Numbered from the stretch's first letter, positions 24,738 to 38,599 are shown. The stretch is DNA of 64,000 nucleotides from Numida meleagris (GCF_002078875.1 NC_034421.1:15333218-15397217), one strand, 5' to 3'. The notes: generated by a model from the letters alone, not told the origin. A program made the numbers and translations.

Positions 24738-27700
24738 CTGAAAAACAGTTTCAGAGTGAAAGAGCTGCTTCTCCACAAAGAACATTGCAAGCATTACACG
24801 TGGGATAACATTCACCGGAAAGAGACAGGCTTCAGGATACTTCCGTTTCGCCTGTTGAAAAGGAATAGTGTGCAGAAAGTTGGTGTATGCTGGAAACTGC
24901 GGGCAATTCCAGGCTGCTTCACCTCACTCAGTTGCAGCTGTATATTAACAGGTCCTAATAAAGGAAATTCCTAAAATTCTTACGGCAACATAGGTTACAA
25001 AGAGGTTGATTCATGTGCAGACTTCATCATGACAGACTACTCTAACCCAGAAATATTTTAAAGGAAATGTTTTTTTTTTGTTTTTTTTTTTAAAAAAGTA
25101 TGCCCACATTTTAAATATAGAACTCAACACAGTGAAACAAAGCACTGGTGGGGGAAAGGGAGGGACAGCAACAAGGTAACCTGATCCAGACGAGGGGCAC
25201 ACACACACAGAAGCAGCAGCAATGTAAAATCAAGATTAAAACATCAAAACGATGTCCTTATACTTCGTTTTTATAACCCCAACGCTAAAGTGTTGCATAT
25301 TTGGAAAAGATTTTTCATCCCCAGAGAAGGGATCTTAAATGATGCTTTTAGAAGCAACCAGACTGCCTGGCACCATCTTGCCAGCACGCGGCCGTGCTGC
25401 ACAGAGTCTGTTTCTTAGAGCATCACATCCCAGGAAGCAGCTGCTCATCATAATCCTCCTTTGCTTGTTGACTCGCACTGCATTTCCGGGGCAGGCTGGG
25501 TAAAAGCCTCAGATACAAATGGGGTTTGCTTTGTAGCTTTGGTTGTTGCTTCCAGGTTACAGAACAAGTATGGAAAGAGATGAGAAGTACATACGAAGAA
25601 AGCAAGCAGATGTCATGCCATCCTTCCGCGCTCTTTCTCTGGTAGAGCTCTTCCAGAAAGGGAATCCCCCGTTCTAAGCCGGGAGCTGTATCAGAGCAGC
25701 AGCACACACTACAGTTGTGAACACGCTTCCTATCCCCACCACCATACCTGCATGGGGCAAACAGCATGGCCGCAGCTCCGTGGGCAGGCAGCACGTGGGA
25801 GTCTACACCGACAAAAAGACATTTAACAATTCTTCAATTCATCACTTAGAATTGGTGTAATTTATTATTATTATTAAAGCAATAGAAGGAACAAACTCCT
25901 AAAATTGCTTTGAAGATGAACTCCGTAACGTGATTTTTATAGGCAAGGGAAGTGCAATCTAACCTATTCAAGAATAATTTCTTCTTCAGTTATATTTAAA
26001 ATGATTCACTTAGATATGCATTTCCACATAAACAACCTCTAAGAACCCTGTGAGTCCTCAGCAGCTCACAGCTATGAATTGCAGAGCTGCCACAAACCCG
26101 AGGCACACTGCCTTCTCCAGTCCGCACCAGCTCTTTTTTCAGGATATTACCAGGCAGTGTAAACTGCTGCTTAGTGATGAACTCCCAGAAATGAGCCTTC
26201 CTTCTTCTTTTCTTTAAATTAATCAGAATTCAAATGCCAAGTCCAATTCTTACTCTTTCACTGATTTCTCATAGACAGTTAGCGTTCGTTCCCTTTGTTT
26301 TCCTTCTACAAATAACAATAAATCGCACTGCATCCACTGGCACTTAGTGCATCTGGTTTTGTAAGAGACAAGTCTTTGGGCACTCCCTCAGCTACCCCTT
26401 TACAGAATGCTTGAGTTGTGCTGAATCCACCTCATTTACTACTCACCTCTGCTTCCCACATCACTCAGCCTCAAGCCATGAGAGCTGCCAGAGCCTTGGG
26501 AGGTTAGAGAAGCAAGTGGGAGAACTCGGAGCTTTCCTTGAGGGAAGATGGAGGAAGGTTTCGGTTGCAACATAAGGAACTGCACTGACCTCCATGCTCG
26601 GTGAGTATAAAGAAAGCACTCCCAGATCAGTGAGCAGAGCTACTTCTTTAACTGGAGAGCAAAGCAAATGTCATGCCTAGGTCATGCCAGTGGCAGAGAA
26701 GGGAGCAAAGGATGTGCAGGAATATTTCTCCAAGTTGGATTGGGAACTTCAGGTATGCAGCGCTCTGTGTAACTGACCCAAAGATTATGCTGGGCTGGCA
26801 GCAAAGCTCTGATTCCCAAAAGAATCATTACTTAACAGCAAAATTACCATAACGTGGTTTTACAGCCTAACAGCAAAACCAAGAAGACAGCGCTGATCAC
26901 TAGTTTTGCTATTCTAGTAAATGACCAAAACTCAGGACTAACAATTAGACATACTCAGTGCTACAGGATACAGTGCTCCCAGAGCAGCCTGATTACTCAG
27001 ACCAGTACTGAGTAACAACCTACAGTAAATATGAATCATCAAGATGCCCATCTTCCACACAACAGGAACTGCCACGCAGAGATGGACAAGGACAACTCTA
27101 TTCCCTTCCAGAAGGGAGAAAGCAACTGGAAATACAGGAAGACTACAGCCAGTTAAAGGAAAGACATCCTCTAAGAACAAAGGACACGTAGACCCATATT
27201 ACCCGGAACATTACACAGGAAACCTACAGAAGATCAGAAGGGCCCTGTTAATGGTTGGGTTTGTTTTTCTTTTTTTAAGCCCTGTAAAGCAGTTCATTTT
27301 ATCTCATGCTTTCAAGTGACCAGATCTCATATAACCCAAGGGTTGAAGGGAGTAAACAACAAAGTGACTGGGTAATAATTCTGGCACACAGAACACCAAG
27401 GTCAATTGAAAACACCTGAACTGTAGTAGGGAATTTAACATAAGATGCAAAGGAGATATTTAAGACACCCACTATTTTCCTCTAATGACTAGCATTGTTG
27501 TAGCAATAGAAATTATTGGTTACGCCCAGAGAATAACAAAATACAGCCACATGTTATGCTGTTTAATAAAGTGTTGCATCACAAGGTATTTAGTATTTAC
27601 AATGAGTTTCAAAGAAGAGGAAGTATCAAGACAGGAAAAAAATAAAACGTTTAAGAAGTCCTCATAGACAAATTTAAGACACCACATACCAAAAAGGTAC

Positions 27701-28186
27701 ACAGCTCCCCCAGCCAGTAAACCCCTTACCCAGAAGTGGTTCTTTACTTAAGGCAAAGACAACTGCTCCAACTTCACCAGGCCTCATCTCAGCCTCAACT
27801 TCTTGCAAACAGTTAGGCAGAGGCCACCAGAACGGTACGGAGTTTCACAGCACGTTATTTATCTTTTGTGGGCAGGGAGGCATGACTTCTAACATAGCAG
27901 GTCATAGGGAACAGCACCACGGCTGCACCCCCCATTTTCGAGCTGTGAACAGACACATAAAGCTCTCCAGAGAGGGGGCACGAGAGGACCACTGCAACTG
28001 TGGAACCAGAAGCAATTGCTGTTCCAACAGCTGACACCGTGCCTGTGAACTTGTAAGCAGAGTTCTACTCACCTCATTACGGCTACACAGGGAGTCATTC
28101 CACTGGCTCTCACAGCTGCCTGCAGGCCCGCTGGTATTTACATGGAGAACTGTAAAACAAAAGGGCCAAACAAAACTTTACACTTC

Positions 28187-28474
28187 GAAGAGACAATGAG
28201 AACCATAAAATGCAGTAAACTGCACGGTAGCACTTAATCTTTTGCAGTACAAATTCATTTGTTGAAAGAGACTTTTTATAAAACTACTTCACTGTTTCAT
28301 TTACTAAGTAGCATTAACACCACTATGTATTATTATAGAAAGCACAGATAAGGTCCTGAATACAATAGACAAGTTCAAATATTTGTTAAAAGTAAACACA
28401 GACTTCTGGCTAATTTAATGCTTTCAGCAGGGGAGAGTTAATTCCTCATCCCATGTTCTCAGGGCAAAACTAAC
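28187..28474 (+). repeat. AT-rich segment repeated inverted at 61007-61294 (copy A)
   Basis: This 288-base segment reappears on the minus strand at 61007-61294 with the same length and only about two differences by eye. It does not look like CR1 coding sequence, yet in both places it abuts the same CR1 breakpoint. It is either unique flank carried by a segmental duplication or the non-CR1 half of a chimeric retroelement. Confidence 0.85.
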
Positions 28475-29295
28475 ATGCTGTTGTCATGGCGGTCAGGCAA
28501 GGTCCCCAGGGTCTGGAAAGAGGGAACCAGCACTGCCATTTACAAGACAGGGAGGAAGGAGGACCCGGGGAACTACAGGCCAGTGAACATCACCTCTGTG
28601 CCAGGGAAGACCATGGAGCAGATCCTCCTGGAGGAGATGCTAAGGCACATGAGGGGTGGGCGGGTGATCTGAGACAGCCAGCACGGCTTCACCAAGGGAA
28701 GGTCGTGTCTGACCGAACCTGGCGGCCTTCTGTGATGGAGCGATGGCATCGGTGGACAAAGGAGGGGCAGCTGGTGTTGTCTGCCTGGACTTGTGCAAGG
28801 CCTTCAACTCAACACGGTCCTGCACCACATCCTTGTCTCTAAGTTGGAGAGAGATGGATGTGAAGGGTGCACTGGTCAGTGGATAAGGAACTGCTCGGGT
28901 GGTCACAGCCGGAGCACTGTGGTCAATGGCTCTATGTGCAGGTGGAGGCTGACAAGTGCTGTCCCCCAGGGGTCCGTCTTGGGACCGGTGCTCTTCAACA
29001 TCTTTATCACTGATGCAGATGAGATGGGATTGAGTGCACCCTCAGCATTTTGCTGATGGCACAACAGAAGGGAGGGACGGCATCCAGAGGGAGCTGGCAG
29101 GCTCGAGAAGTGGGCACATGAGAACTAATGAGGTTCAGCAAGGCCCAGTGTGGGGTGTTGTACTTGGGTCGAGGAATCCCAGATACGTGCAAACTGGGAG
29201 AAGAACTCACGGAGAGCAGCCCTGCAGAGAAGGACATGGGAGTTGGAACTGGGTGATCTCTGAGGCCCCTTCCAACCTACGTCATTCCATGCTAC
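28475..29295 (+). mobile_element. CR1 LINE copy A, truncated and internally rearranged
   Basis: Translation begins at a 5' truncation point with [19 protein letters not shown] and continues through [20 protein letters not shown], both CR1 reverse transcriptase blocks. Later pieces are in other frames: [23 protein letters not shown] and the decayed catalytic region near 29040. Near 29240 it jumps to the CR1 3' end (GGCCCCTTCCAACCT) and stops at about 29295 after ATTCCATG. Frameshifts and deletion make it inactive. Confidence 0.88.
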
Positions 29296-31469
29296 CACTA
29301 TCAATGCATGTTAGCTAAGCCACTGTTTAATTTGTGAATACCAGACAGTTGCTCCCTAGTAAAGCATAATTTGGGTCTAGAAATTAATTCTTTTTTCATT
29401 CTCTAGCACATTCTTTTCCATGTTTGTTTTCCCATGTTTGTTTTCCCATGTTCAGTCAAGTTGACTCAGCCTCATTTCTTTTCAATTCCCACCTCTACTA
29501 GTATAACTAAGAAGCTGTTATGAGATAAGGACAGACAAAGACAAAGCAGACATGCACAGCAAGTGCCGCAGCTCCCTGTCAACACTTCTGCTCATACCTG
29601 ATCTAGAAAAAAAACAAACAAACAAGAAAGCTATCGCAGAGCTCCTCTGCTTAACCATGCAAACACTAAGATATCTCATCGTCACTGCTCTTCGTGCAAT
29701 TAAGGAGCAGGCAGGAGATCAACTGCTGCTTTTCTGCATGCCTTCTTTTTACATGAGACCTGGTTGTGAGGAATCTAGTGGGTTCTATCATTTTCTCAGT
29801 AGAAAGTAGAGGATGGATGTAGAAAGACAACCACAAAACATGTTCTTATCATGCGCGCCATTCTCCAGATTAACTGAGTTTTCCCCAAATACAAGTCCCT
29901 TACGAAGATGGTGCTGAGCGAACAAGAATACGAACTAGATTAGATCAAGGCTATTCTAAAAGGCATAAGTCCAGGGAAGCAGGCATCCAAAACACTTGGA
30001 GAAGGCCAGGAACTGTGGAGAACTACTTTTGACTGTCATACACACCCACAGAGCAAAAATGCACCTTTGCTGAAATGTTTTTAGACAATTTTGAAGCTGA
30101 TAATCCAAAAAGCCTACTCCTTATGGACTTGCATCCTCTGCCTCCAAAGCTCACCTTGTATACCACAGGCTCCAGCCTTCCCAAAGGGTTGTTCAGACTG
30201 TGTTCCCAACACATGACCATGCACAGACCCCCAGCCCTGTGCCACTCCTGCCTCATGCAGCACAGGCACCACTCTGTGTTTCTATTAGACAACAGCTTCC
30301 CAAAATTCCACAAAATTCAACAGCTACCACCTCTCTGCTCATTTCTTTTGCCCACCCCTGCAGCTAAGTAATTGCTCTTATATTTACTTAGGGAGCAAAG
30401 GGGAGACAGAACAGGGAGCCCTGCAGACTTGCTCCCCTAGGAGCCTGTGGAATTAGTGGAGAGGCAATATCTTGCACTCCACATTTAAAAACAAAAAAAG
30501 CATTGCCATAGCAACTTCATGCAACAAATGAACTGCATCCCCAACTGATCAGAATTCCTTCAGAAGAAGCCTACAATCCACCAAACCTCAGTTTCCAACA
30601 GACTACAGCACACACTGGAAGCCAACGTGTATTCCAAAATGAAATCAAGAGCCCACCTCTCCGCAGCAGGGTTTTAACTCAGTCTTTGGGTCATGCTGAA
30701 GAGGCACAGCTAGATGCCATGATGCAAAGCACCTCCCTGGTGATGCCAGGAGCCTCAGACCGCAGCTGTTCTGAGCAGACTCCAATGCTCATTAGCGATC
30801 CCAGCCGGCAGTCCCTGGGGGAAAATAAGGGAGCAAGAGGAGCACACCTCAGGATTGCTGGGACCCAGATCTGCTCCCCTGTGTTTTTCGCACCAATGTC
30901 TGGCTGCCCACTGTGACTTGGGCTCTCTGGAGCACAGCAGATGTGCTGTGGGTTCTCATCAGATCAGAGCACAGCTTGCACAGCCCTAAACAAGTGCCAC
31001 ACTAGCAGGGGGCTGCAGCACAGCTCCTCATCTCTGCTGCAGAAATGCATTTATGCAAAACTACTTCAGAGGCAGTCTAAAAGCAAGAAAGCCCAGCTGT
31101 AATTAGTTAACAATGAATTGAAAGTTTGTCAGGCCTCCTGCCTCAGCACTCTTCTGTGAACTGGAGCCAGCTCATGACCAGTGAAATGTAGATGGGAACT
31201 TTGTTGACCTGTTCCACATCAGAATAACAAACCATTCTGGTTAGCCTAGCTTTTTGGAATCACACTGCTATATTTAGGAACCCAAGGAATCAGGACACAG
31301 TTTGCCTCTACAAAAAGCACCTGGCTCAGAGTGGAAGCAAGGTACACAGGTGGGTAGCGAGGGACCGGACAGGTTGGCTGACACCTGGCAGCAGCTCAAG
31401 GGCAGCCAAGGGCCAGCTCTCAGTGCCAGGAACCAGAGTGGTCACAGTGCCTCACAGAGCTGTGGTCAA

Positions 31470-32298
31470 CACACCAGAGAGATAGGATGCCATCCAAAGG
31501 GACCTAGACAGGCTGAGCAGCGGGCCCAGGAGAACCTCAGCAGGTTCAACAAATCCAAGTGCAAGGTCTGTACCTGGGTCAAGGCAACATCCACTACCAA
31601 TACTAGCTGGTGGATGCAAGGATGGAGCACAGCTCTGCCAGAAAGGACCCAAGGACTGACGGATGTCAGCAGGACATGAGCCAGCACTGTGCCTTCACAG
31701 CCCAGAAAGCCAACCATACCCTCAGCTGCAACCAAAGCAGCATGGCCAGCAGGGCGAGGGAGGTACTCCAGCCCCTCTGTTCTGTGCTGTGAGACCTCAC
31801 CTGGAGCACTGCATCCAGATGTGGAGTGCTCAGTACAGGAGAGACATGGAGCTGTTGGAGTGCGTCCAGAAAAGGGCCACAAAAATGATCCAAGGGATGG
31901 AACACTTCTCCTATGAGGACAGGCTGAGAGAGCTGGAGTTATTCAGCCTGGAGAAGAGAAGGCTGAGGGAAGACCTGAGAGCAGCCTTCAATATCTAAAA
32001 GGGAGCTACAGGGGAGAAGGGAACAGACTCTGTGGTGCTAGAACAAGGGGAAATGGTTTCAAGCTCAAAGAGGGGAGATTTGGGTTGGACATAAGGAACC
32101 AGTCTGCTCCAGTGAGGGTGGTGAGGCCCTGGCACAGGTTCCCTGTGATGCGGTGGAAGCCCCATCGCTGGAGACATTCCAGGCCAGGCTGGACCAGGCT
32201 CTGAGCACCTGATGGAGCTGTGCACGGCCCTGCTCGCTGCAGGGAGACGGACTAGATGGCCTTCAGAGGTCCCTTCCAACTGTAAGGATTCTATGATA
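31470..32298 (+). mobile_element. CR1 LINE fragment, C-terminal part and 3' UTR
   Basis: The frame at 31663-31998 carries the characteristic CR1 C-terminal blocks RPHLEHCIQMWSAQY, VQKRATKMIQGMEHFSYEDR and LELFSLEKRRLREDL. The 3' UTR follows and ends with GGTCCCTTCCAACTGTAAGGATTCTATGAT. The weak upstream part (from about 31320) may also belong to the element. Several frameshifts are present. Confidence 0.88.
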
Positions 32299-32302
32299 TC
32301 AT

Positions 32303-32560
32303 AAATCACAGAATGTCCCAAGCTGGAGGGGACCCACAGTGATCACTGAGCCCAAGCTCCAGCCCCACACAGCACCACCTAAATGCTATGGCTGAGAACA
32401 GCATCCTGTGAGCTCCAGCACTGGGGCTGTGCCCACCGCTCCAGGCAGCCTGTTCTGTGCCCACTGCCCCTAGGGCAGAGCCTTTCCCTGAGCGGCCCGA
32501 CTTCTGCTCACAGAAGGCACATTGTTTAAACAGCTTTTTCAGCACGCACACATCATGCCT
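32303..32560 (-). mobile_element. CR1 3'-end fragment, antisense, tail to tail with its neighbour
   Basis: Starts AATCACAGAATGTCCCAAGCTGGAGGGGACCCACAGTGATC, which on the minus strand is a CR1 3' terminus, and runs to about 32560. It abuts the plus-strand CR1 tail within about five bases, so the two 3' ends face each other. Confidence 0.8.
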
Positions 32561-35500
32561 GAATCCCTCCCTCTATTTTGCATTCTCTAACCACACAATA
32601 CCATACATACTGATTATTTTTCATTGTCCTTTACACTCAGCCCCATCAAAAACTTTTAAATCCTTCCCCAATACGTGCTTCATCCTATTTTATTAGGTGG
32701 GTAGAAAGATTTGTTAGGATGATTGTATTTTCACAGAACAAACCCAAGTTAGGCTAGCTAACTAGTGCATAATCTTAGAAAGGTGCCTTCCGGTGGTTCT
32801 GTAATATAAATAAGTTAATTAACTAATTCACAGAGCAGCAGTGCTTGCTTTGAGAAGTCTGTTTAGACTATGAGCAAGGCAACAGAGGGGAAATATGACA
32901 GTCAGATGATGTGGCTGTTCAAGATGACACCATCAATTTCAGTAAAGCTGAACCCAGAGCCAGGCTGGATTCCAAGCAACTTCTCATCCAGTACACACTT
33001 CAACACTCAGACCCTGGATGTGTTGAATCCACCAGTTTCACAAAAGGAAGACTCAGTCACTGAGCAGCTCATCTCCATCTCGTTACAGCTACCAGCCTTC
33101 ACCTCTCCCTTCACACGCAAGATGTATAATAAATTCCTTCATCACTTTTCCAGAGTTCACTGTAACTTTTGCACAGCATGACAGATCTTCAGCACTTTGG
33201 TATGTGCTATTCATAATGAAAGCCGTACATGCCAGGGAAAGAGCTACTCTGCTCAGACACAACCATTTCACTACCACAAACGTGCGGATCAGAGAACCAG
33301 CAGAAAGCACGATTCTCAGATGTCTGACACAAATGCACCGGGCTCTGAGCATCTGACAACTGCTGTGCTGCAAATACGTACCTTACTTTGTCTCAGGCAG
33401 TTCTGTAAAGTACAGAAATCCACAACTATCCCGCAGCCAAACCAGAGTGACTCAGAAGAACTGCCTCAGTCTACTGACTGAGCCAGGCATGTGTGGATTT
33501 TGTTGTGCTCTGAGTTTGACTAGCAGATTTCACCCAGAAGTAACAGAGGTACCTCCATTGCTTGCGTACAGCAGAACAGGATTCAAGGGGATTGCCAGTG
33601 ATTCCTGTACTAATAAGATACGCTCAAAACTGATGTTATGTAACAAATGCATAACTCCGTATTTCTTACTGCTCCCAGCAATTCAGAAAACTACACTAAT
33701 CCCACAAAACCAGAAAGCCCTCATAGCAGCTTTAGTTAGCGGCATACCACCTCCAGCACATCTCAAAGCAGCCAATAGCACCATGCAGGCACCCAGCAGG
33801 CCAGGGCCGGGAGCCGGATTGCCTCCTGACATCACCTGTGGCATCAGAGACTCTGCCACCCATCCTGGTGAAGTCTGCCAGCCAACCAAATCACTCACTT
33901 CATGCAGTTGTGCAGGTACTGCACAGCCAGCTGTGTAATATTGGAATAAACACCAAGTTACATACAAAGCATTGTACAAAGTGGAAAGGCTTAAAAGCAA
34001 TCGGAAACCTTAAAGCATTTTAAGAGCATGTGCTTGGATTTTTAAAACACTGACTACAGTTTTTAAAGCAGAAGATACACAGTCATCCGCAGAGACCTTA
34101 CCACTCCCTAATGATTTCCCTATCACAGTGCACAGCACTAGTTCTTTATGCAGTGTGTAGATGCTAACTGCAGCAAGAGCATCAAAGCAGACCCTCTGAG
34201 CCCTCTGACTTACATTACCAGTTATAACACAGAGCCTCAGCTCCCCTTTCCAGCCTGGTGGCAGCTTCAGCCAACACACTTTGTAGATGAATTTTCACCT
34301 ATCCTTGATCTCAGTCGATAACTGTTTCAGAAAACTGGTGAGGTGTACGGGTATCTGTCCCTGTGTCTTACGATAAATACAGTCACTAACCCCAGGCACA
34401 GGCAGCCGCACTGGAAGCACTAGCGTTGTGCATCAGACCCTTAGCATTTCTGGATCTCTGTATGACCCATTTGTAATGAAAATATTGAATAGTCAGCACA
34501 TGACCAAGTTCTAGGACATCTACATTTACAGGTCTGTTACTAAGCTACACGTGCCGCCCATACCCATTCAGTGCTAGGATGATTTGTCTCCCTCATAATT
34601 TTCCAAACAAAAGGCCAACACTGACAGCATTAGGTGTTTCAAAACTGCAAAAAGAGAACTCGTATTGCACTAAGAAAAAAATTCAGAGTAAGAAGTGACA
34701 ATTTGCCACAGTCTGCTACTGGTTGGATGCAGAAATAAGAGTGGTATTTTTCAGGAGCACAAAAATCCTTTGAGGTTTTTTTTTTTTTTTCTAAAGAACA
34801 CAGTTACTAAATAGGAGAAGTGAGACAACAAGTAACTCTGACTGTCACACTGTCTATGGCAGCCTGACTTTCTGGGAATAAAGAACTGTGACAGCAGGTC
34901 AGTATTAGCAGTCTCACATTTTGCTAAGTAAGTTTTGTTTTTCACAAAACAGATGTCCCAGACAGAACTGCATTTCTAATTTTCCTTCTGAGACACCAGA
35001 AGACCACCATAGCTCACTCCCTTTAGCACTCCTATCTTTCTTTGTCTACAGTATTCCAGTCTCTACAAAAGAGCTCTTCATAGCGTACAGCTAAGCAGCC
35101 CCAGACCTGCCGACCTCCTGGCAGAGAAGTGAGACAAGGAAGAACTAGGACCTCTGCTTCCACTTCAGTGCACATCAGTTGACAGGAGCGCAGTCCTCCA
35201 GGACACAGATAAAATGCAGATGCACCGAGTCCAAAAGGGTTAGTTCTCAAGCTACCTGCTAGGCAAGCAGCTTTGATTGACCTTTTTTCTCCCCAATATT
35301 TCTTCTGTTCTGGTTACAACTGAGAGCAGAACATAGAACCATTACAGCAAAGCTCCCGGTGACAGGGATGATCTCTGAACGTCATCAGAAAGGATGAAGA
35401 TGAGGTGGAAGTGAATCACACGAGCACATCTCCAAGTCCAGGGTCTCTCGTTCACTCTCCAGAAGGCTGCAGCCCAGGTCTGCAATTACCCAACTCAAAC

Positions 35501-38500
35501 TACAGTTTAACAAGTGATGCAGGAGAGGCTGGGTGTTTCAAACAACATGCCTGAGACATCTCATGGTATCATAACACTAACAATACCAGCGCAGACAGTT
35601 CACTGGTGTCATATGTTTATAGGGGGTAAATTGCAGGTGGCATTTCACCAGAAGGCAACCTTTGCTAATGCAAGTTGCCACAGAATTGCCATTGTTTCCA
35701 GTCTAGTTACTAGGTCATTACCACTGACTAAGAGTCAGGGATACAATTATTCTGTGTCACCAAGGCAGATAACCTGCAAAACACTAGAGCCATTTAACCT
35801 AGTATTTTTAAAAGAGGGAAAGGGAAGAGAAAAAGAATTATGAGATGTCCAGTAACCAGAAGACAAAGCCTACCGAACAGATGCTGCTAAGGAAAGGAAG
35901 CCAGTGAGATAACCAGTGAGATAAGACAGAGACTCCCAGGGAGAAAGAGCCAGAGCGGAGGAGCCCAGCCTGGGAATCCCCATGGAGGGGCTAAGGGTCT
36001 CTGCTTATCTCATGACTAGCAAGACCCTTGAGTGTTACAGACTGGGCTTCCAGTCTCCCAAAACACTGGCAAGAAATCTTCAGCTCCTCTTTTATTTTTA
36101 TGGATGAGCATGAAAGAAAGTACTATTTTTCTAACATCACACACCTTTAATTTTACAGGTCCTTCTTACTCCAATGAGTTTTCCTGTTACCTTTATTTCT
36201 ACAGACCAGTGTGCCTAATGGAACAAATACGCTGTTCCTGCATCTCAGAACTTTTCACCAACAGCCAAAGCCCCAGAATGTTTTTGCAGCGCTCCAACGC
36301 TCCACATCAGCATGGGGCAGTTCTGAGCAGTACTGGGGTACTCACTTTCCCACAGACTCGCAAGCGTACATCTGTCCGTATCCAAACACATCATTTTCCA
36401 GCATGAGTAAACGTAAGGTTACAAGGCCTGAAGGTTTGGAATAGTCATGACTATCCCCTATTCCTCCACTCCCATTTCTCCCTACTTTACATTGCCCTGC
36501 CCCAGTACACAGCCACACAACATACAGGATTTTCTACCTGGTCTTTAAGCAGAAGCAAAGAAATCAGCAGAATGGAGCCTCACGCTCATCCACATGCAAA
36601 TCTGTCACAACAAATCCCTTTGTCTTACAAGTTGGTCAAATGGTCTGGTAGCTTCTCTTCCTCAATACTTACCTCTTTAACTAATTTTAGCTAATGACTT
36701 CCAAAAGAGCTGTTCTGGTTTTGCCTCAAAAATCAGCCTTTCAACTCACCTGATCATCCTCTCCCTTTGTATTATCCATGCAAATTAGAAGACATAATTA
36801 TGAATGAATTTCCAAGATCAATAAGAACCAGTGAAGCCAAATTGGCTACAAATATGGCAAAGTGCAACTCCAAAACAAAGCTAGAGAGCAGGCAAGGAAG
36901 GCACCTAACTCAGCAGACGATGGACCATATCATAGTTTATCAGTCTCAAGAGGAAAGCAGTTTCAAAGCATCACACTGAGCTGTGTACTCTCCCATTAAT
37001 AGTTTTGCCAAATTATTTAAGGATTATCCTAATTAGTGCCTGTATAGAACTTGATTTTAGAAAATCATCAGAATTTTTGAAATCCTTTCAAGAGAAGATG
37101 CTTGCAGCAAATTTGTCATGCCAGTTCCAATAACGTTAACTAATTCAATGCAGATAACAAGTTCTCCTTTTTCTGCTGATGTGCAGAAAGCCTTTGCTCT
37201 AGGCCGCATGTTGCCTTTCACGTAAATGGCTGTGAGGCCTACCCACACACCATTACCATGTGCAGAGGTGTAAGATTTAAACCCTGGAATTGACAAGAAG
37301 GTGAAGCCAGACCTCTCCACTCTCGCACAGAACCGTTTCCTCTTCAGAGGAGCTCCTCAGAGCAGGAAAACACACGGCAGAGTTCAGATGCACTCAAGAA
37401 ACAGCAGCCCTCAGCCATTCTCTCTTTCCATTGCTAACCCAAAGAAAACACTAAGATCTCAGTCACACATTAACTATTTAACAAAGAAGTTCTCAGGCAG
37501 ACAATCAGTGCGTGCTTACGAGAGAAACCTTTCGACCAATGGCTCTCCCAAAAACGAAAGAGCACACAAGGACTGGCGCCTGCCACTGAGGCCTGCCAGT
37601 CATTTCAGGAAGCACTTGCCAGTTCTGCACTTCGGGTCTGTACAGCTCAACCCTTCTTCTGAGCGCTTCACCTGCTTTCCCTTCAAATTATGCTACAAAT
37701 GGTATCATTTAAAGCAAAGTTACAGCTGTGGATCAACGCTGTATGTGAGTACCTGGGCTCTGACTCATCAGTTATCAATGAAACATTCTGAAGGATGGTA
37801 CATCAGCAGCATTAACTATTTAAAATAGAAGAAATGAATGGCTCTTTCCAACACCAGCAGCACTCGCAGGAATGGTGTACGCTTCCTAACAATGCTCGTC
37901 TGGAGCATGGACCGCAGCAGCCCAGCTGCAGGCCCAGGAGGCCGCCAGGGCAGCGCTGTGGGCACGGCCCGGTAACGTGTGGCTAACCAAAAGCTGAGCG
38001 GAGAAAAGAACCCCCTCTACAAAGGCGGTGTGCTCGGACAGCAGAGAACTGCCTTCTAAGCCAAGTGTCGCACGCCTTCTTGAACCCCTGCTTTTCTCCC
38101 TGAGAACCTTGCCCGCTCACCTCCAGCGCTGGGGCCCGGAGTGCGGGGTCCGCCCGAACGAAGCGTCCGCGCTCCCGGACTGGGGCCACTACCGAAGGCG
38201 GCTCGGACGGAACGCGGCAGCTCCCAACAGCGGCCGGCCCCGCCCAGCCCCACGGTCCGCGCCGAGGGGCCGGCTCCGTTCGGACGGGAGAGGCGCTCGC
38301 ACCGGGGCCGCCCCGCGCGGCAGCTCCGGGCGAGGCTGCAACTCCCGGCCGGGCCCAGCGGCGGCTGCCGCCCGCGGGGCTGAGGGACGCCCCGCCGTCA
38401 GAGGGCGACGGCGGCCGAGAGGCCCCCGCGGGGCTGAGGGGCAGAGCGCGGCCCCCGCCGTCCCGGTCCCGTCCCGCCGCGTCCCCGCGGGGCAGAACCG

Positions 38501-38517
38501 CGGCGCGGGTCACTCAC

Positions 38518-38580
38518 CGTCGCGATCCCGGCGAGGCTGCGCTCCTCCGCATCACTTCCGGGGGCGAGCAGTCAGCTGGC
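38518..38580 (-). other. DCUN1D3: Candidate noncoding first exon of DCUN1D3
   Basis: The minus strand has a strong donor, GACG then GTGAGTG, with the exon ending at 38518. The upstream limit (TSS) is a guess near 38580. It would splice to the acceptor at 24738. Confidence 0.55.
38554..38561 (-). promoter_or_regulatory. ETS/GABPA-type site
   Basis: ACTTCCGG on the plus strand (CCGGAAGT on the minus), the usual ETS-family element of housekeeping CpG promoters. Confidence 0.55.
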
Positions 38581-38584
38581 AGCG

Positions 38585-38592
38585 TGACGTCA
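38585..38592. promoter_or_regulatory. Palindromic CRE site TGACGTCA
   Basis: Perfect eight-base CREB/ATF palindrome placed centrally between the two gene starts, so it could serve both directions. Binding is inferred. Confidence 0.6.
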
Positions 38593-38599
38593 CGCGGCG

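Larger units (their letters stand above)
24738..38517 (-). other. DCUN1D3: Large first intron of DCUN1D3
   Basis: About 13.8 kb between the noncoding first exon and the start-codon exon. It contains the CR1 copies at 28187-29295, 31470-32298 and 32303-32560, short A/T runs (25069-25092, 34780-34791) and a TTA repeat at 25862-25876. The remaining stretches (24738-28186, 29296-31469, 32561-38000) show no supported gene. A short tandem of 'TTTTCCCATGTTTG' sits near 29410-29450. Confidence 0.6.

Noticed and set aside
28475..29056. Reverse-transcriptase frames at 28.5-29.1 kb as possible genes
   Set aside because: They are CR1 fragments with frameshifts, truncation and internal deletion, not host genes.
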